Below, piece after piece: positions 32,896-45,039 of a stretch of 64,000 nucleotides of DNA. Source of the stretch: Verrucomicrobiaceae bacterium (lineage in GTDB: Bacteria; Verrucomicrobiota; Verrucomicrobiia; Verrucomicrobiales; Verrucomicrobiaceae); NCBI GenBank assembly GCA_947458455.1, contig CANGYJ010000002.1, positions 372,001-436,000 of the forward strand, read 5' to 3'. Numbering within the stretch: position 1 is the stretch's first letter; each line of letters begins with the position of its first letter. A model generated the notes under the pieces. It was given only the letters and a program-made list of their open reading frames with translations. It had not been told where the DNA came from and made no database searches. The position numbers and the translations under genes were made by a program.

Positions 32896-35468
32896 TTCAG
32901 TCGGGCGAGACGGTCCTTGCTCCAAGTGAGGGAGGTTTGCACCACCTCATCATTCGCGGAGGAGGCGGCGAGTTTTTCCCAGATGGCGATGGCGCTTTTA
33001 AAGGACTCGCAGGCGGCGGGTTTTTGCCCGGCGGCCTCGCTGGAGTGGCCAAGGATGCCGTGAAGCTGGGCGAGCTGGCTTTCCCACATCTTCCGCTCGG
33101 GGGTGAGCTTCGTATCGGTTTGGCCGGCGAGGAGAGTTTGCAGCAGTTCGACGGCTTGTTTGGCGATGGGCAGTGCGGTAGCAGCTTTGCCGAGGTCCGC
33201 CACGATCTCGGCGTATTCGCCACGCAGCTTGGCGAGGAGGAATTGGTAGCGGGCGTTCGTCTTGTCGTCGGCGAGGATCTCGTTCACGAGCAGGATGGCG
33301 TCCTGCTTCTTCTTGCTGGCTTCACTGGGCTGGCCGGCATCACGCGAGAGGGCGGCGAGAGCGCCGTAGTTGCGGGCGAGGAGATACTTCACCTCGGCCC
33401 AATCCGGCAGGAGGCGGTTGAGTTCCAAAAGGATCGGCACGGCTTGGTTGTGCGCTTCTTTGGCATCAGCACCGCTGAAATTCTTCGCGATGAGTTCGGC
33501 GAGTTCGGTGTAGGCCTCCGCGAGCAGCAGCGCCTGATCTTGATTTCGCGGGCTGCTGCCGAGAACGAGCTCGCCCATGTCCTTCACGCTATCGATGAGG
33601 GTGTTGAGGGCTTCTTCGGCCTTGCCGGCATCTCGCTGGCTGATGCCTTTGGCGAATTTGGCGCGGGCGATGATGAATTTCTCGTCGTTGCCGAGATCTG
33701 CACCGATGAGCTGGGGATCGAGCACCACGGGGATGCGTGCGAAGGCGGTCTCGGCATCGGCGGTGTCGCCATTGCGCAGGCTGCGCAGGCCAAATTCGAG
33801 CGAGGCGCGGGCGCATTCGTTGCGGGCGAGGCGGTTCTTCGGATCGGCGGCGAGACCACTTTCGAGATTCGTCGTGGCATCGCGGAGCAGGGCAAGGGAT
33901 TCGCTGTGGCGGCCTTCGCGAGCACGGATGTCCGAGAGCAGCAGGCTGTAGCGGCCGAACCACTGCTGATGCAGCGGCCCCTGAGTGCTTTCTTTGCCGT
34001 TCTTGATGAGTTCGGCAGCCTGCTCGCGGGCTTTCGTGAGGTAGGTGATGGCCTTGGCGGTGTCACGCAGGCGAATGTGGACCTGACCGATGTTGCCATA
34101 GGCTCGCAGGCGTTCGACACCGAGGGCCGGATCAGCTTCCAAAGCGGGCAGGCCTTGCATGCAGTAGTTCAACGCGTCCTGGAGGCGTTCGCGGGAGAAA
34201 TCGGCTTCGACGGCATTGCCGGTGGGCGTTTGCAGGAGCTGCGTGAGGAATTGATCGACGGCGTTTTGGGAGTGCTGGAGGTTCGAATCCGCCGTGGCCT
34301 TGGCCTGACGGGCAATGTCACGCTCGCTGGTGAGCGTGGCGATGCGGCCTTCGCGGGCATCGATCTCCACTTTGTGGACGTCGTTGATGTTTTGGATCGT
34401 CAGCTCGGCGTTCTGAGCCCGGCGGAGCGTGACGAAGCCGTAAATCGTGGCGAGCAACAGCACGGAGAGCAGCGCCACGGCGGTCGATTGCAGCACAAGC
34501 ACCTTTTTGGCCTGCTTCACCCGCTCCTGAATGGTCTGCTCGCGGGATTCTTCGAGGAGGTAATCGCTTTCGAGCACCTCAAACTCCCGCACCATCTCCC
34601 GCACATCGCTCCAGCGAGCGGAGGCGTTCAGGTCGAGAGCCCGTTCGATGATGTTCCGGCGGCGTTCTTCCCATTTCGATTGGGCGGGGCGTGGCCACAC
34701 GATCTTTGGCTGAGATCGCACGGCGGAGAGCAAAGCGGCACCATTCACCGAATACGCATGCCCAGTGGCCGCCTGCCGCTGGGCGATGCTGAGATGCTCC
34801 TGCCAGGCCGCCGCCGCTCTCGGCAGTGTGCCGGTCAGCAAACGATAGGCGATGACGCCAAAGGCATACACATCCCACGAGGAACCGTAACCGGCGAAGA
34901 CGCCGTCCGGGTTCTCGATCTGGTCTGGGCAGAGGTGGATGAAATGATCCGTGAGCTCCAGATGATGGATGCCGCCCACCCAGCCCTGAGCGACATCCGC
35001 GAGGCGGATCGAGGACTCCGCATCATCTTCCAGCAGCACATTGCAGGGGCGCAGATTGCCATGCGGCAGGCCGTGCTTATGCAGCCAAGCGAGGGCATCG
35101 GCGATCTCATAAATGTGCCGCCAGGCCTGATCCGGCGGCAGGCCCGAGCAGAGAGACTCCAGTGTGGGCGTCTGCCATTGGCGGCGGCCAGCGCTGTCCT
35201 TGGTCATCACGCCCACCAGCGGCATGACGCAGTAGTAGGGGCTCTTTTCAAAGCTAAAGCTATCCACCGGCAGCACGCCGCGGTGGTGGGGCATCTGCTG
35301 CACGGCGCGAAAGGCCGTCGAGAGAGCCTTCCGATTGATCGCCATCGAGCTGAAGACTTTGACGGCGCAGGCCTTGCCATTCGCGGCGGAAGCCCGGTAA
35401 ACCGCTCCGCAGCGTCCGCTCCCCACGAGATCCTGGAGTTCATGTCCGGCGATTTCAGGCAGGCTCAT
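32892..35468 (-). CDS. Membrane-anchored serine/threonine protein kinase homologue, predicted pseudokinase
   Basis: An 858-residue protein. The kinase domain (about 8-300) keeps the glycine loop LVGSGRCGAVYRA and the VAIK-type lysine (Lys37 in CAVKVF). The catalytic loop reads HGNLRPCNVLL, so the HRD Asp is Asn138. The DFG triplet reads Asp158-Val-Ala. It is therefore probably catalytically weak or dead. One transmembrane helix (about 340-370) is followed by a coiled coil and a long helical, TPR-like C-terminal domain with many Ala-rich repeats, likely periplasmic. It is translationally coupled to sufE. Confidence 0.83.
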   Translation of the reverse strand: MSLPEIAGHELQDLVGSGRCGAVYRASAANGKACAVKVFSSMAINRKALSTAFRAVQQMPHHRGVLPVDSFSFEKSPYYCVMPLVGVMTKDSAGRRQWQTPTLESLCSGLPPDQAWRHIYEIADALAWLHKHGLPHGNLRPCNVLLEDDAESSIRLADVAQGWVGGIHHLELTDHFIHLCPDQIENPDGVFAGYGSSWDVYAFGVIAYRLLTGTLPRAAAAWQEHLSIAQRQAATGHAYSVNGAALLSAVRSQPKIVWPRPAQSKWEERRRNIIERALDLNASARWSDVREMVREFEVLESDYLLEESREQTIQERVKQAKKVLVLQSTAVALLSVLLLATIYGFVTLRRAQNAELTIQNINDVHKVEIDAREGRIATLTSERDIARQAKATADSNLQHSQNAVDQFLTQLLQTPTGNAVEADFSRERLQDALNYCMQGLPALEADPALGVERLRAYGNIGQVHIRLRDTAKAITYLTKAREQAAELIKNGKESTQGPLHQQWFGRYSLLLSDIRAREGRHSESLALLRDATTNLESGLAADPKNRLARNECARASLEFGLRSLRNGDTADAETAFARIPVVLDPQLIGADLGNDEKFIIARAKFAKGISQRDAGKAEEALNTLIDSVKDMGELVLGSSPRNQDQALLLAEAYTELAELIAKNFSGADAKEAHNQAVPILLELNRLLPDWAEVKYLLARNYGALAALSRDAGQPSEASKKKQDAILLVNEILADDKTNARYQFLLAKLRGEYAEIVADLGKAATALPIAKQAVELLQTLLAGQTDTKLTPERKMWESQLAQLHGILGHSSEAAGQKPAACESFKSAIAIWEKLAASSANDEVVQTSLTWSKDRLARLK

Positions 35469-35641
35469 GCAAAGGCGGCGGGGAGGAGGTGGCGGGGGGT
35501 GGGAGCGGCAGCCGAAGAGATTCGTCCGGCGTGCTGCTAGCCGCAAAGATGGCGGCGAAACGGAAATTTCTCAAACTTCAATTGTTCGGACATCAAAAAT
35601 GATGCGCTCACCGCGATCTTCGGCTCATTCCAGCCCACCGC

Positions 35642-36100
35642 ATGTCCCGCCGCCCTGCCTCCCGCCCTGCCTCCCGCCCAGCGCCCGCCCCTTTCGCGGC
35701 GGAGATCGAGGCTATCTATGCCGAGATCGAGCGCCGCCCCCTCCCGCGTGATTGCCAGCTCCGCAGTGGCTGCTGCCATTTCCGCCTCACGGGAAAAACG
35801 CCGCTCCTTACTCTAGGCGAGGCTTTGTACCTCGCCAAAGGCATCCGCGCCAGTGGCCGCACCCAGCTTAAAGCTCACCCCGAGGGTGCCTGCCCACTCC
35901 TCGGCCGCGATGGCCGCTGCACCGTTTATGCGCATCGCCCCTTCGGCTGCCGCACTCACTTTTGTGAAGCCGCCGGAGGCATGTACCCTCGAAAACACCT
36001 AGCCGATCTCATTCACCGCCTCGAAGCCCTCGACGAAAAACTCGGCGGCGATGGCTCCCGCCCCCTCGAAGCCGCCGCCGCAGATGCCTTGAAGGCGTAA
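35642..36100 (+). CDS. YkgJ-family cysteine cluster protein
   Basis: A 152-residue protein with an Arg/Pro/Ala-rich N-terminus and a metal-binding cysteine cluster: DCQLRSGCCHFRL, GACPLLGRDGRCTVYAHRPFGCRTHFCEA. The C-x5-C-C ... C ... C-x3-Y-x3-RP-x2-CR pattern is that of the UPF0153/YkgJ zinc- or iron-chelating family. Its function is not established; relatives are thought to bind metal, and some are fused to oxygenase-like partners. It is divergent from the pseudokinase, with 173 bp between, and is followed by a long inverted repeat. Confidence 0.84.
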   Translation: MSRRPASRPASRPAPAPFAAEIEAIYAEIERRPLPRDCQLRSGCCHFRLTGKTPLLTLGEALYLAKGIRASGRTQLKAHPEGACPLLGRDGRCTVYAHRPFGCRTHFCEAAGGMYPRKHLADLIHRLEALDEKLGGDGSRPLEAAAADALKA

Positions 36101-36109
36101 CCCTAAATT

Positions 36110-36265
36110 CAGAAATGAGGAACCACGGAAAACACAGAATACACGGAAGGATCAGGCCCATTTCTGATCATGCTCTCTCACCTTTTGAATGAGTCTGGTG
36201 AAGTGGTCACTTCCCTTCTTTTCCGTGTATTCAGTGTATTCCGTGGTCAGTCATTCCCGTTTCTG
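36110..36265. repeat. Inverted word repeat (ACACGGAATACACGGAA family)
   Basis: The left arm (36110-36150) and the right arm (36216-36265) pair over about 45 bases with few mismatches. Both carry CAGAAA at the outer end, ACCACGGAA and a tandem GAATACACGGAA word. About 65 bases lie between the arms. It fills the gap between the YkgJ-type gene and punA, which holds no gene. Confidence 0.8.
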
Positions 36266-36295
36266 AGGTAACTCACCTCTCCACCATCCTCCTGC

Positions 36296-37051
36296 ATGCT
36301 CGCCACCTTCCAAAACGCTCGCCCGGAAACGGCCATCATACTCGGCTCGGGTCTCGGCAGCGTCGCCGAGGCATTTGGCATCGAGGCGGAGGTCTCCTAT
36401 GCTGACGTGCCCGGCCTCAGCGCCTCCACCGTGCCGGGGCATGCGGGACGCTTCGTTTTGGGGCGGCATCAAGGAAAGCCCATCCTCCTCGCTCAGGGCC
36501 GTCGGCATCTATACGAAGGGCTCACGGCATGGGAAGTCACCGCCAGCATCCGCTTCATGCATGAGCTCGGGGTGAAGCGTGTCATCTTCACGAATGCCGC
36601 CGGAGCCATCCGCGATTCCTTCCACGTCGGTGGCCTCATGCTCATTACCGATCACCTGAACCTCCAGGGCACCACGCCCCTCCTCGGCGGCCCGCATTTT
36701 CATGACATGAGCGAGGTGTACAGCCTCACGCTTCGCGAAAAGCTCCTCGCCGCGGCCACGGCGCTCGGATTGACACTTCACCAGGGCGTCTATGCCGCCT
36801 TGCTCGGGCCTCAATACGAAACCCCCGCCGAGATCCGCATGCTCCGCACGCTCGGGGCCGATGCCGTCGGCATGTCCACCGTGCCGGAGGCCATTCAGGC
36901 AAGGGCGCTCGGCATGGAGGTGGCGGGTCTTTCCATGCTCACGAACTGGGCCGCTGGCCTGAAATCACAGACCCTGCACCACGCCGAAGTCGTCGAAGTC
37001 GGCCAAGCCGCCAGCCACGATCTGGCCCGCCTGCTCAAAGAGGCGCTGTGA
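36296..37051 (+). CDS. punA: Purine nucleoside phosphorylase, class I trimeric
   Basis: A 251-residue PNP that splits purine nucleosides with phosphate. Family blocks are AIILGSGLGSVAEA (phosphate loop), TVPGHAGRFVLG, GRRHLYEGL with the active-site His, FTNAAGAIR, GPQYETPAEIRML with the Glu that binds ribose, and GMSTVPEAIQARALG. Length is about 20 residues shorter than the typical 270-residue enzyme, mainly at the N-terminus; ATG 36296 is the first start. It sits between two inverted repeats and forms its own transcription unit. Confidence 0.92.
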   Translation: MLATFQNARPETAIILGSGLGSVAEAFGIEAEVSYADVPGLSASTVPGHAGRFVLGRHQGKPILLAQGRRHLYEGLTAWEVTASIRFMHELGVKRVIFTNAAGAIRDSFHVGGLMLITDHLNLQGTTPLLGGPHFHDMSEVYSLTLREKLLAAATALGLTLHQGVYAALLGPQYETPAEIRMLRTLGADAVGMSTVPEAIQARALGMEVAGLSMLTNWAAGLKSQTLHHAEVVEVGQAASHDLARLLKEAL

Positions 37052-37059
37052 GCAGACTC

Positions 37060-39210
<2,151 letters not shown>

Positions 39211-39241
39211 GTTTCGGCCAAGTTTGACCACAAACAGCTCC

Positions 39242-40114
39242 ATGAAGCATCAGAAGCTCCAAAAGATCAGCCTGAAAGATCACCCTTCTCTGAATGAGAA
39301 ATGGGTTCAGGAGATCATTGCTTCTGATCCTGCGATTCTTGGCCTTGGCGAACTAATTTTGAAGGACAAGGAGCGGATTCAACCTAGCAGCGGCCGCTTG
39401 GACATTCTGCTTCAAGAACCAGAAGCCGCCAAACGCTACGAAGTCGAGCTGCAGCTTGGCGCGACCGATGAGAAGCACATCATTCGCACCATCGAGTATT
39501 GGGATGTCGAACGTAAACGCTATCCGCAGTATGAGCACTGTGCTGTGATCATTGCGGAAGACATCACCTCGCGCTTTTTCAATGTCATCAGCCTGTTCAA
39601 CGGTTCCATCCCGCTGATCGCGATTCAGATGTCGGCCATCCAGCTGCCTGACAATACTGTGGGGCTTCACTTCACCAAAATCCTTGATGTTTTCAGCCAG
39701 GGACTGGTGGATGAAGATGAGGAGGTAGCCGCTGTTACCGATAGAGCGTATTGGGAAAATACCAAAGGAACCCCGGCTACGGTGAAACTTGCTGATGACC
39801 TCCTGACTTTGGTTCGCGGAATTGAGCCAAAGTTGGAATTGAAGTACAACAAGTATTACATCGGCATGGCTGTAGGGGGTGTGGCGACAAATTTTGTCAT
39901 CTGTCGCCCGAAGAAGTCCGCGATGAATCTCGAAATGTTGCTTCCACAAACGGACGAGAACACAGCTCTTATTGAGGAAGCCGGTCTCGATCTCATCAGA
40001 TATGACACAACCTGGGGACGCTACTGTGTCCGGGTGAAAAGTGATGATCTGAAGAAGCACAAAGATGTGCTTCTGGACCTCCTGGCAAAAGCTCACGCCC
40101 TTCGAAACGCATAG
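39242..40114 (+). CDS. PD-(D/E)XK nuclease-like protein, orphan
   Basis: A 290-residue protein with no close family that I recognise. The N-terminal 90 residues fit a PD-(D/E)XK fold: Glu24 in WVQEIIASDPAILGLGEL, then GRLDILL with Asp54, then RYEVELQLGATD with Glu69 and Gln71 in place of the usual Lys. The rest includes GLHFTKILDVFSQ and a C-terminal winged-helix-like part. Base composition is visibly more A/T-rich than dnaK and groEL on either side, suggesting recent transfer. It may be a lone nuclease or a restriction or defence component; no partner gene is adjacent. A hairpin cluster follows. Confidence 0.6.
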   Translation: MKHQKLQKISLKDHPSLNEKWVQEIIASDPAILGLGELILKDKERIQPSSGRLDILLQEPEAAKRYEVELQLGATDEKHIIRTIEYWDVERKRYPQYEHCAVIIAEDITSRFFNVISLFNGSIPLIAIQMSAIQLPDNTVGLHFTKILDVFSQGLVDEDEEVAAVTDRAYWENTKGTPATVKLADDLLTLVRGIEPKLELKYNKYYIGMAVGGVATNFVICRPKKSAMNLEMLLPQTDENTALIEEAGLDLIRYDTTWGRYCVRVKSDDLKKHKDVLLDLLAKAHALRNA

Positions 40115-40170
40115 ATGAAGCCTAGCATCCAGTCATTGCCATCCAGGCAACTGCATCATCGTCCCGGATC

Positions 40171-40417
40171 GCCGATGAACGGCGTCCTGGAAGGACGCGA
40201 GCCATTAGCCGGTGGTGAAACCACCGGTTCAAGCGGCAGCACCCTGATCTCCTCCCGCCGCGCTCCGGCAGGAGCGCGAGAAGCGTGCGGCGACTCCACG
40301 TCACCGTCCTCCGCCCGCCCCTCGCGCCCCTCCAGGGCGCAGCCTTCCCCCACGATGGGTAGTCATCGTGATCCGGTGGTTTCACCACCGGCTAATCTCT
40401 CTCGTGCCTCCGGCACG
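40171..40417. repeat. Hairpin-cluster repeat element before groES
   Basis: A 24-bp perfect inverted repeat (40204-40227 and 40373-40396) has arms that are themselves hairpins (CCGGTGGT-GAA-ACCACCGG). Between and around them are hairpins GCCG/CGGC (40171-40183), GCGTCC/GGACGC, CGCGCTCC/GGAGCGCG (40259-40278), GCGCCC/GGGCGC and CGTGCC/GGCACG (40403-40417). The gap 40115-40584 contains no real gene; its open frames only reflect the repeat. The remaining 160 bases before groES are A/C-rich and carry the groES leader. Similar clusters are, as I recall, widespread in Verrucomicrobia and Planctomycetes. Confidence 0.8.
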
Positions 40418-40584
40418 CCCCGATTCTGAATTCGTCATTCGGATTTCGACATTCCCTCCCTCACTCCCCTTTCCCCCAACAATTCCGACCGACCACCGCC
40501 CCCGTTCACAAACACTCTCGTGGCAGGGCCGGGAGTCGGTCAGACAAACAAACACAACCAACCCAAACACACCCAGCACATACT

Positions 40585-40881
40585 ATGGCTAACACCATCA
40601 CCCCGCTCGGCCGCCGCGTCCTCGTGAAGCGCTCCCTCAGCGAAGAAAAAACCGCCGGAGGCATCTTCCTGCCTGACACCGCCAAAGAAAAACCCCAGGA
40701 GGCCGAAGTCATCGCCCTCGGCACTGGCAAAGACGACGAAGGCAAGGACGTGACCACCCTCTTCACCGTGAAGAAGGGCGATAAAGTCCTCATCTCCAAG
40801 TACGGCGGCACCGAAGTCAAAGTGGCCGGCGACGACCTCCTCATCATCAACGAAACCGACATCCTCGGCATCCTTGGTTAA
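40585..40881 (+). CDS. groES: Co-chaperonin GroES
   Basis: A 98-residue co-chaperonin with the family core [12 protein letters not shown], a mobile loop around [20 protein letters not shown], the roof loop, and the ending [15 protein letters not shown]. It caps GroEL for ATP-driven folding. groEL follows after 47 bases in an A/T-rich spacer. The leader is long and A/C-rich (many CAAACAAACACAACC-like runs), with no Shine-Dalgarno motif. I found no CIRCE inverted repeat upstream, so HrcA-type control is not supported by this sequence. Confidence 0.97.
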   Translation: MANTITPLGRRVLVKRSLSEEKTAGGIFLPDTAKEKPQEAEVIALGTGKDDEGKDVTTLFTVKKGDKVLISKYGGTEVKVAGDDLLIINETDILGILG

Positions 40882-40913
40882 TCCCCTCTCAAACTTTAAA
40901 CCTGAAACTTTAA

Positions 40914-42551
<1,638 letters not shown>

Positions 42552-42560
42552 GGCTTCGTA

Positions 42561-42582
42561 GAACGAGTTTTCCAACTCGTTC
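42561..42582 (+). repeat. TTCC-loop hairpin after groEL
   Basis: Arms GAACGAGTT and AACTCGTTC pair perfectly around a TTCC loop, 10 bases after the groEL stop. The same element with two compensated stem positions lies after nuoN at 57723-57744, flanked by similar GT-A/G-GAAC and GTTCAT sequence. Confidence 0.75.
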
Positions 42583-42644
42583 ATCCCCCTTTGACCGCGC
42601 GGCGACCCAACCCGCCTCGCGAATCAAAACCCAAAACCCCCACC

Positions 42645-42678
42645 AGCGGCCCGGAAGCAATTCCGGGCCGCTTTTTTT
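42645..42678 (+). terminator. Rho-independent terminator of the groES-groEL operon
   Basis: A perfect 12-bp stem (AGCGGCCCGGAA / TTCCGGGCCGCT) with a GCAA tetraloop of the GNRA type is followed by a T-run (seven T in a row). It is the strongest terminator hairpin in the window alongside that of rpsA. Confidence 0.95.
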
Positions 42679-42743
42679 GTGTTCGGCACCTCTTTTCCAC
42701 CGCCATTGCCAGCTCTTCAAACCGCGCCTAGACTCGACACCGC

Positions 42744-43097
42744 ATGAGCGAAAAGACCCTTTTCCAAAAAATCATCGACCGTGAGATCCCCGCGCCGCTC
42801 GTCTATGAGGACGACCTCGTCGCCGCCTTCAACGACATCAATCCGCAGGCTCCCATTCACGTCCTCATCGTGCCGAAGAAGCTCATCCCGCGTGTCGGCG
42901 AGGCCGTGCCGGAAGATCAGGCCACGCTCGGCGCCTTGCTGCTCGCGGCGGGCCGTATCGCCGAAAAGCTCGGCATCAAGGCGCGGGACAAAGGCTTCCG
43001 CCTCGTCATCAACCATGGCCGCGATGCCGGCGAGACTGTGCCGCATCTCCACGTCCATCTTTTGGCCGGTCGCAGCCTCGAATGGCCTCCCGGTTGA
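42744..43097 (+). CDS. hinT: HIT-family nucleotide phosphoramidase-like protein
   Basis: A 117-residue histidine-triad protein of HinT size. The N-terminus FQKIIDREIPAPLVYEDD and the triad HLHVHLLAG near residue 104 (preceded by GETVPHLH) define the family. HinT enzymes hydrolyse adenosine phosphoramidates. The start at 42744 follows the groEL terminator, so it has its own promoter. A small membrane-protein gene starts 46 bases after the stop on the same strand. Confidence 0.9.
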   Translation: MSEKTLFQKIIDREIPAPLVYEDDLVAAFNDINPQAPIHVLIVPKKLIPRVGEAVPEDQATLGALLLAAGRIAEKLGIKARDKGFRLVINHGRDAGETVPHLHVHLLAGRSLEWPPG

Positions 43098-43143
43098 GTT
43101 TTTTTGCAACTTCAGGCCGACACGTCGGTTTTTGAATCTCGTC

Positions 43144-43563
43144 ATGGAACCGCTCTCACCTCAAGATCCTCTCCGCCAACTGCTCCAGCAGGCCCGGGAC
43201 GTGCAGGTGCGCCCGAATTTCACCCGGAACGTCGTCCGTCTCGCCCGCCAAACGCCGCAGGAGCGTGGCTGGCTGGCCTCTTTGAAGGCTTGGTGGCAGG
43301 AAAACACCGCCCTTGGTGGTCTCAGCCTCGCCGGTGGAGCCGCTGCGGCCCTGGTGCTCGCCTTCACCTTCATGCAGCCCGAGCAGACGATGATGATCGT
43401 CCAAGCACCCGTGCTTGAGACCACTCCTGTTCTTCTCGATGAATCGCCTCTCCCTGCCGAGACCGAGGCCGCTTGGGAAAGCTCTCTGCACACTGAGGCC
43501 CTCCTCGCCGTCGAGGATAGCTCCCAACTCACCGACAGCGAGATCAGCTTCCTGCTCTACTGA
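43144..43563 (+). CDS. Small single-pass membrane protein of unknown function
   Basis: A 139-residue protein with a soluble N-terminus (about 55 residues, rich in Arg, Gln and Trp), one membrane helix (about residues 57-77, GGLSLAGGAAAALVLAFTFM) and an acidic C-terminal domain (LLDESPLPAETEAAWESSLHTEALLAVEDSSQLTDSEI). Topology and size resemble an anti-sigma factor or a similar membrane-anchored regulator, but no sigma gene is adjacent, so this is only a suggestion. It follows the HIT gene by 46 bases. Confidence 0.55.
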   Translation: MEPLSPQDPLRQLLQQARDVQVRPNFTRNVVRLARQTPQERGWLASLKAWWQENTALGGLSLAGGAAAALVLAFTFMQPEQTMMIVQAPVLETTPVLLDESPLPAETEAAWESSLHTEALLAVEDSSQLTDSEISFLLY

Positions 43564-43626
43564 GCGGCGAGCCGCCCGGTGAGAGATCATGGATGACACA
43601 TCCGCGTCCGTCTTTATTGTGGCCGA

Positions 43627-44481
43627 ATGCCCGCCGAGCCTCTCCTCCACATTCGCGATCTGAAAATCGAATTCCGTCGCCACGACGCGGAGCCGACGCT
43701 GGCCGTGAAGGGCATTGATCTCACCCTCCAGCAAGGCGAGTCCCTGGCCCTCGTCGGAGAAAGCGGCAGCGGGAAAAGCGCCACCGCCCTCGCCCTCGCC
43801 CGCCTGCTGCCTGAGCCGCCCGCCACGATTCGTGCGGCCGCGATGACCCTCGCTGGGCATGACATGCTCACGCTGAAGCCCGATGAACTGCGCAAGGTGC
43901 GCGGCAAAGAGATCGCCTACATCTTCCAGGAGCCGACGACCTCCCTCAATCCCGTGCTCACCATCCGCACCCAGATCGGCGAGGCGCTGGCATTGCACCG
44001 CCCCGATGTCTCCAAAGCGGATCGCGATGCCGAGATCGTGCGCTGGCTCGATAAAGTGGGCATCGTACAGCCTGAGAAGCGTCTGCATGCCTACCCGCAC
44101 GAGTTGAGCGGCGGCATGCAGCAGCGCGTGATGATCGCCATGGCTCTCTGCTGCCAGCCCAAGCTCCTCATCGCCGACGAACCCACCACCGCGCTCGATG
44201 TCACCATTCAAAAGCAGATCATGGACCTCCTCGCCGATCTCCGCCGCGAACTGGGCATGAGCATCATCCTCATCACGCACAATCTCGGCATCATCCGCAG
44301 CGTCGCGGATCGTGTCGCCGTGATGTTTCGCGGCCAGATCGTCGAAACCGGCCTCGTGGACGAAATCCTGAAAAATCCCCAGCACGCCTACACCAAGGCC
44401 CTTTTGCACTGCGTCCCTCGCATGGGCACCAAGCAGCCGAGGCTGCATGCGATTGATTACGAGCTGCTGAAGACGGGGTGA
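43627..44481 (+). CDS. ABC transporter ATP-binding protein, oligopeptide/dipeptide (OppD/DppD) type
   Basis: A 284-residue ATPase with Walker [11 protein letters not shown]-loop [12 protein letters not shown], signature [16 protein letters not shown], Walker [14 protein letters not shown] and the switch His in LITHNLG. The [11 protein letters not shown] loop and long C-terminal end ([21 protein letters not shown]) are characteristic of peptide-nickel importers. Its C-terminal oligopeptide domain is short. The permeases, solute-binding protein and second ATPase that it would need are not adjacent, which is unusual for this family. Confidence 0.87.
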   Translation: MPAEPLLHIRDLKIEFRRHDAEPTLAVKGIDLTLQQGESLALVGESGSGKSATALALARLLPEPPATIRAAAMTLAGHDMLTLKPDELRKVRGKEIAYIFQEPTTSLNPVLTIRTQIGEALALHRPDVSKADRDAEIVRWLDKVGIVQPEKRLHAYPHELSGGMQQRVMIAMALCCQPKLLIADEPTTALDVTIQKQIMDLLADLRRELGMSIILITHNLGIIRSVADRVAVMFRGQIVETGLVDEILKNPQHAYTKALLHCVPRMGTKQPRLHAIDYELLKTG

Positions 44482-44529
44482 ACGTCGATGACCCAAAGGC
44501 CGGTAGTTCGTCTTAGAACGCTCAAATTC

Positions 44530-44555
44530 GCCGCAGAGGAGCAAAGAGGCGGAGG
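44530..44555 (+). repeat. Half copy of the GCCGCAGAG word repeat
   Basis: This 26-base stretch matches the arm of the inverted repeat at 48788-48813 (read as reverse complement) at about 24 of 26 positions: GCCGCAGAGGAGCAAAG and so on. No second arm is found here, so this copy is solitary. Confidence 0.65.
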
Positions 44556-44581
44556 ATGACGAGTTTGAAAGGCTCTGCCGC

Positions 44582-44950
44582 TCACGCGACCGGTAGCGGC
44601 CCGGCGGCGACGAGTTTTTTCTGGCGGGAGTCCACGACCAGATTTAGTCCTTCCAAGCTGCGAGCACCAAGCAGGAGAAGATCACCTTTTTCGGCAAAAA
44701 CGACCTCATCAACCGTGAACGCCTTGTCCACTCGCACGATGGCAAAGCCCACGCTGCGAGTGATTTGCTGGCCGTTGGCCATCACGAAGGCCAGATCCTT
44801 CTTTTCGCGGTTCACGCCGATCTTTTCCAGCAAAGGCTCGGGCACCCAGGTGTACTCGCTGCCGGTGTCCACGAGCATTTTCTGAATCGTGAAGGATTGA
44901 TTCCGCTCCACGACATTCTCGACTTTGACGGCGACGTTGAAGGTTCCCAT
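44582..44950 (-). CDS. Single-lobe retropepsin-like aspartic protease
   Basis: A 122-residue protein with one aspartic protease motif, KMLVDTGSEYTWVPEPLL, and later strands GFAIVRVDKAFTVDEVVFAEKGDLLLLGARSLEGLNLVVD, where LLLLGARSLEGLN matches the ILG-x-LxxxG/L end of clan AA. It has no signal peptide, so it is probably cytoplasmic. As in retroviral proteases, the active enzyme would be a dimer. Its start faces the bioA start about 90 bases away. A two-lobe exported relative is encoded at 5760-6647. Confidence 0.75.
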   Translation of the reverse strand: MGTFNVAVKVENVVERNQSFTIQKMLVDTGSEYTWVPEPLLEKIGVNREKKDLAFVMANGQQITRSVGFAIVRVDKAFTVDEVVFAEKGDLLLLGARSLEGLNLVVDSRQKKLVAAGPLPVA

Positions 44951-45039
44951 GGCGGCATTTTGCCCATCACGGGCGAATTGGAAAGGCGGAATCCATGGCA
45001 AAGGTTGCCGTCGGGCTTCCCCTGCTCTCTTTAGGGCCG

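Noticed and set aside
32937-35540. An 867-codon open frame on the plus strand opposite the pseudokinase
   Set aside because: Shadow of the kinase gene, whose domains are recognisable; the plus-strand product has no motif.
40115-40429. Open frames on both strands before groES
   Set aside because: They only translate the hairpin-cluster repeat; similar spurious products recur wherever this sort of repeat occurs.
40430-40584. CIRCE element controlling groES
   Set aside because: No TTAGCACTC-N9-GAGTGCTAA repeat is visible; the only candidate, ACTC...GAGT near 40515, is too weak.
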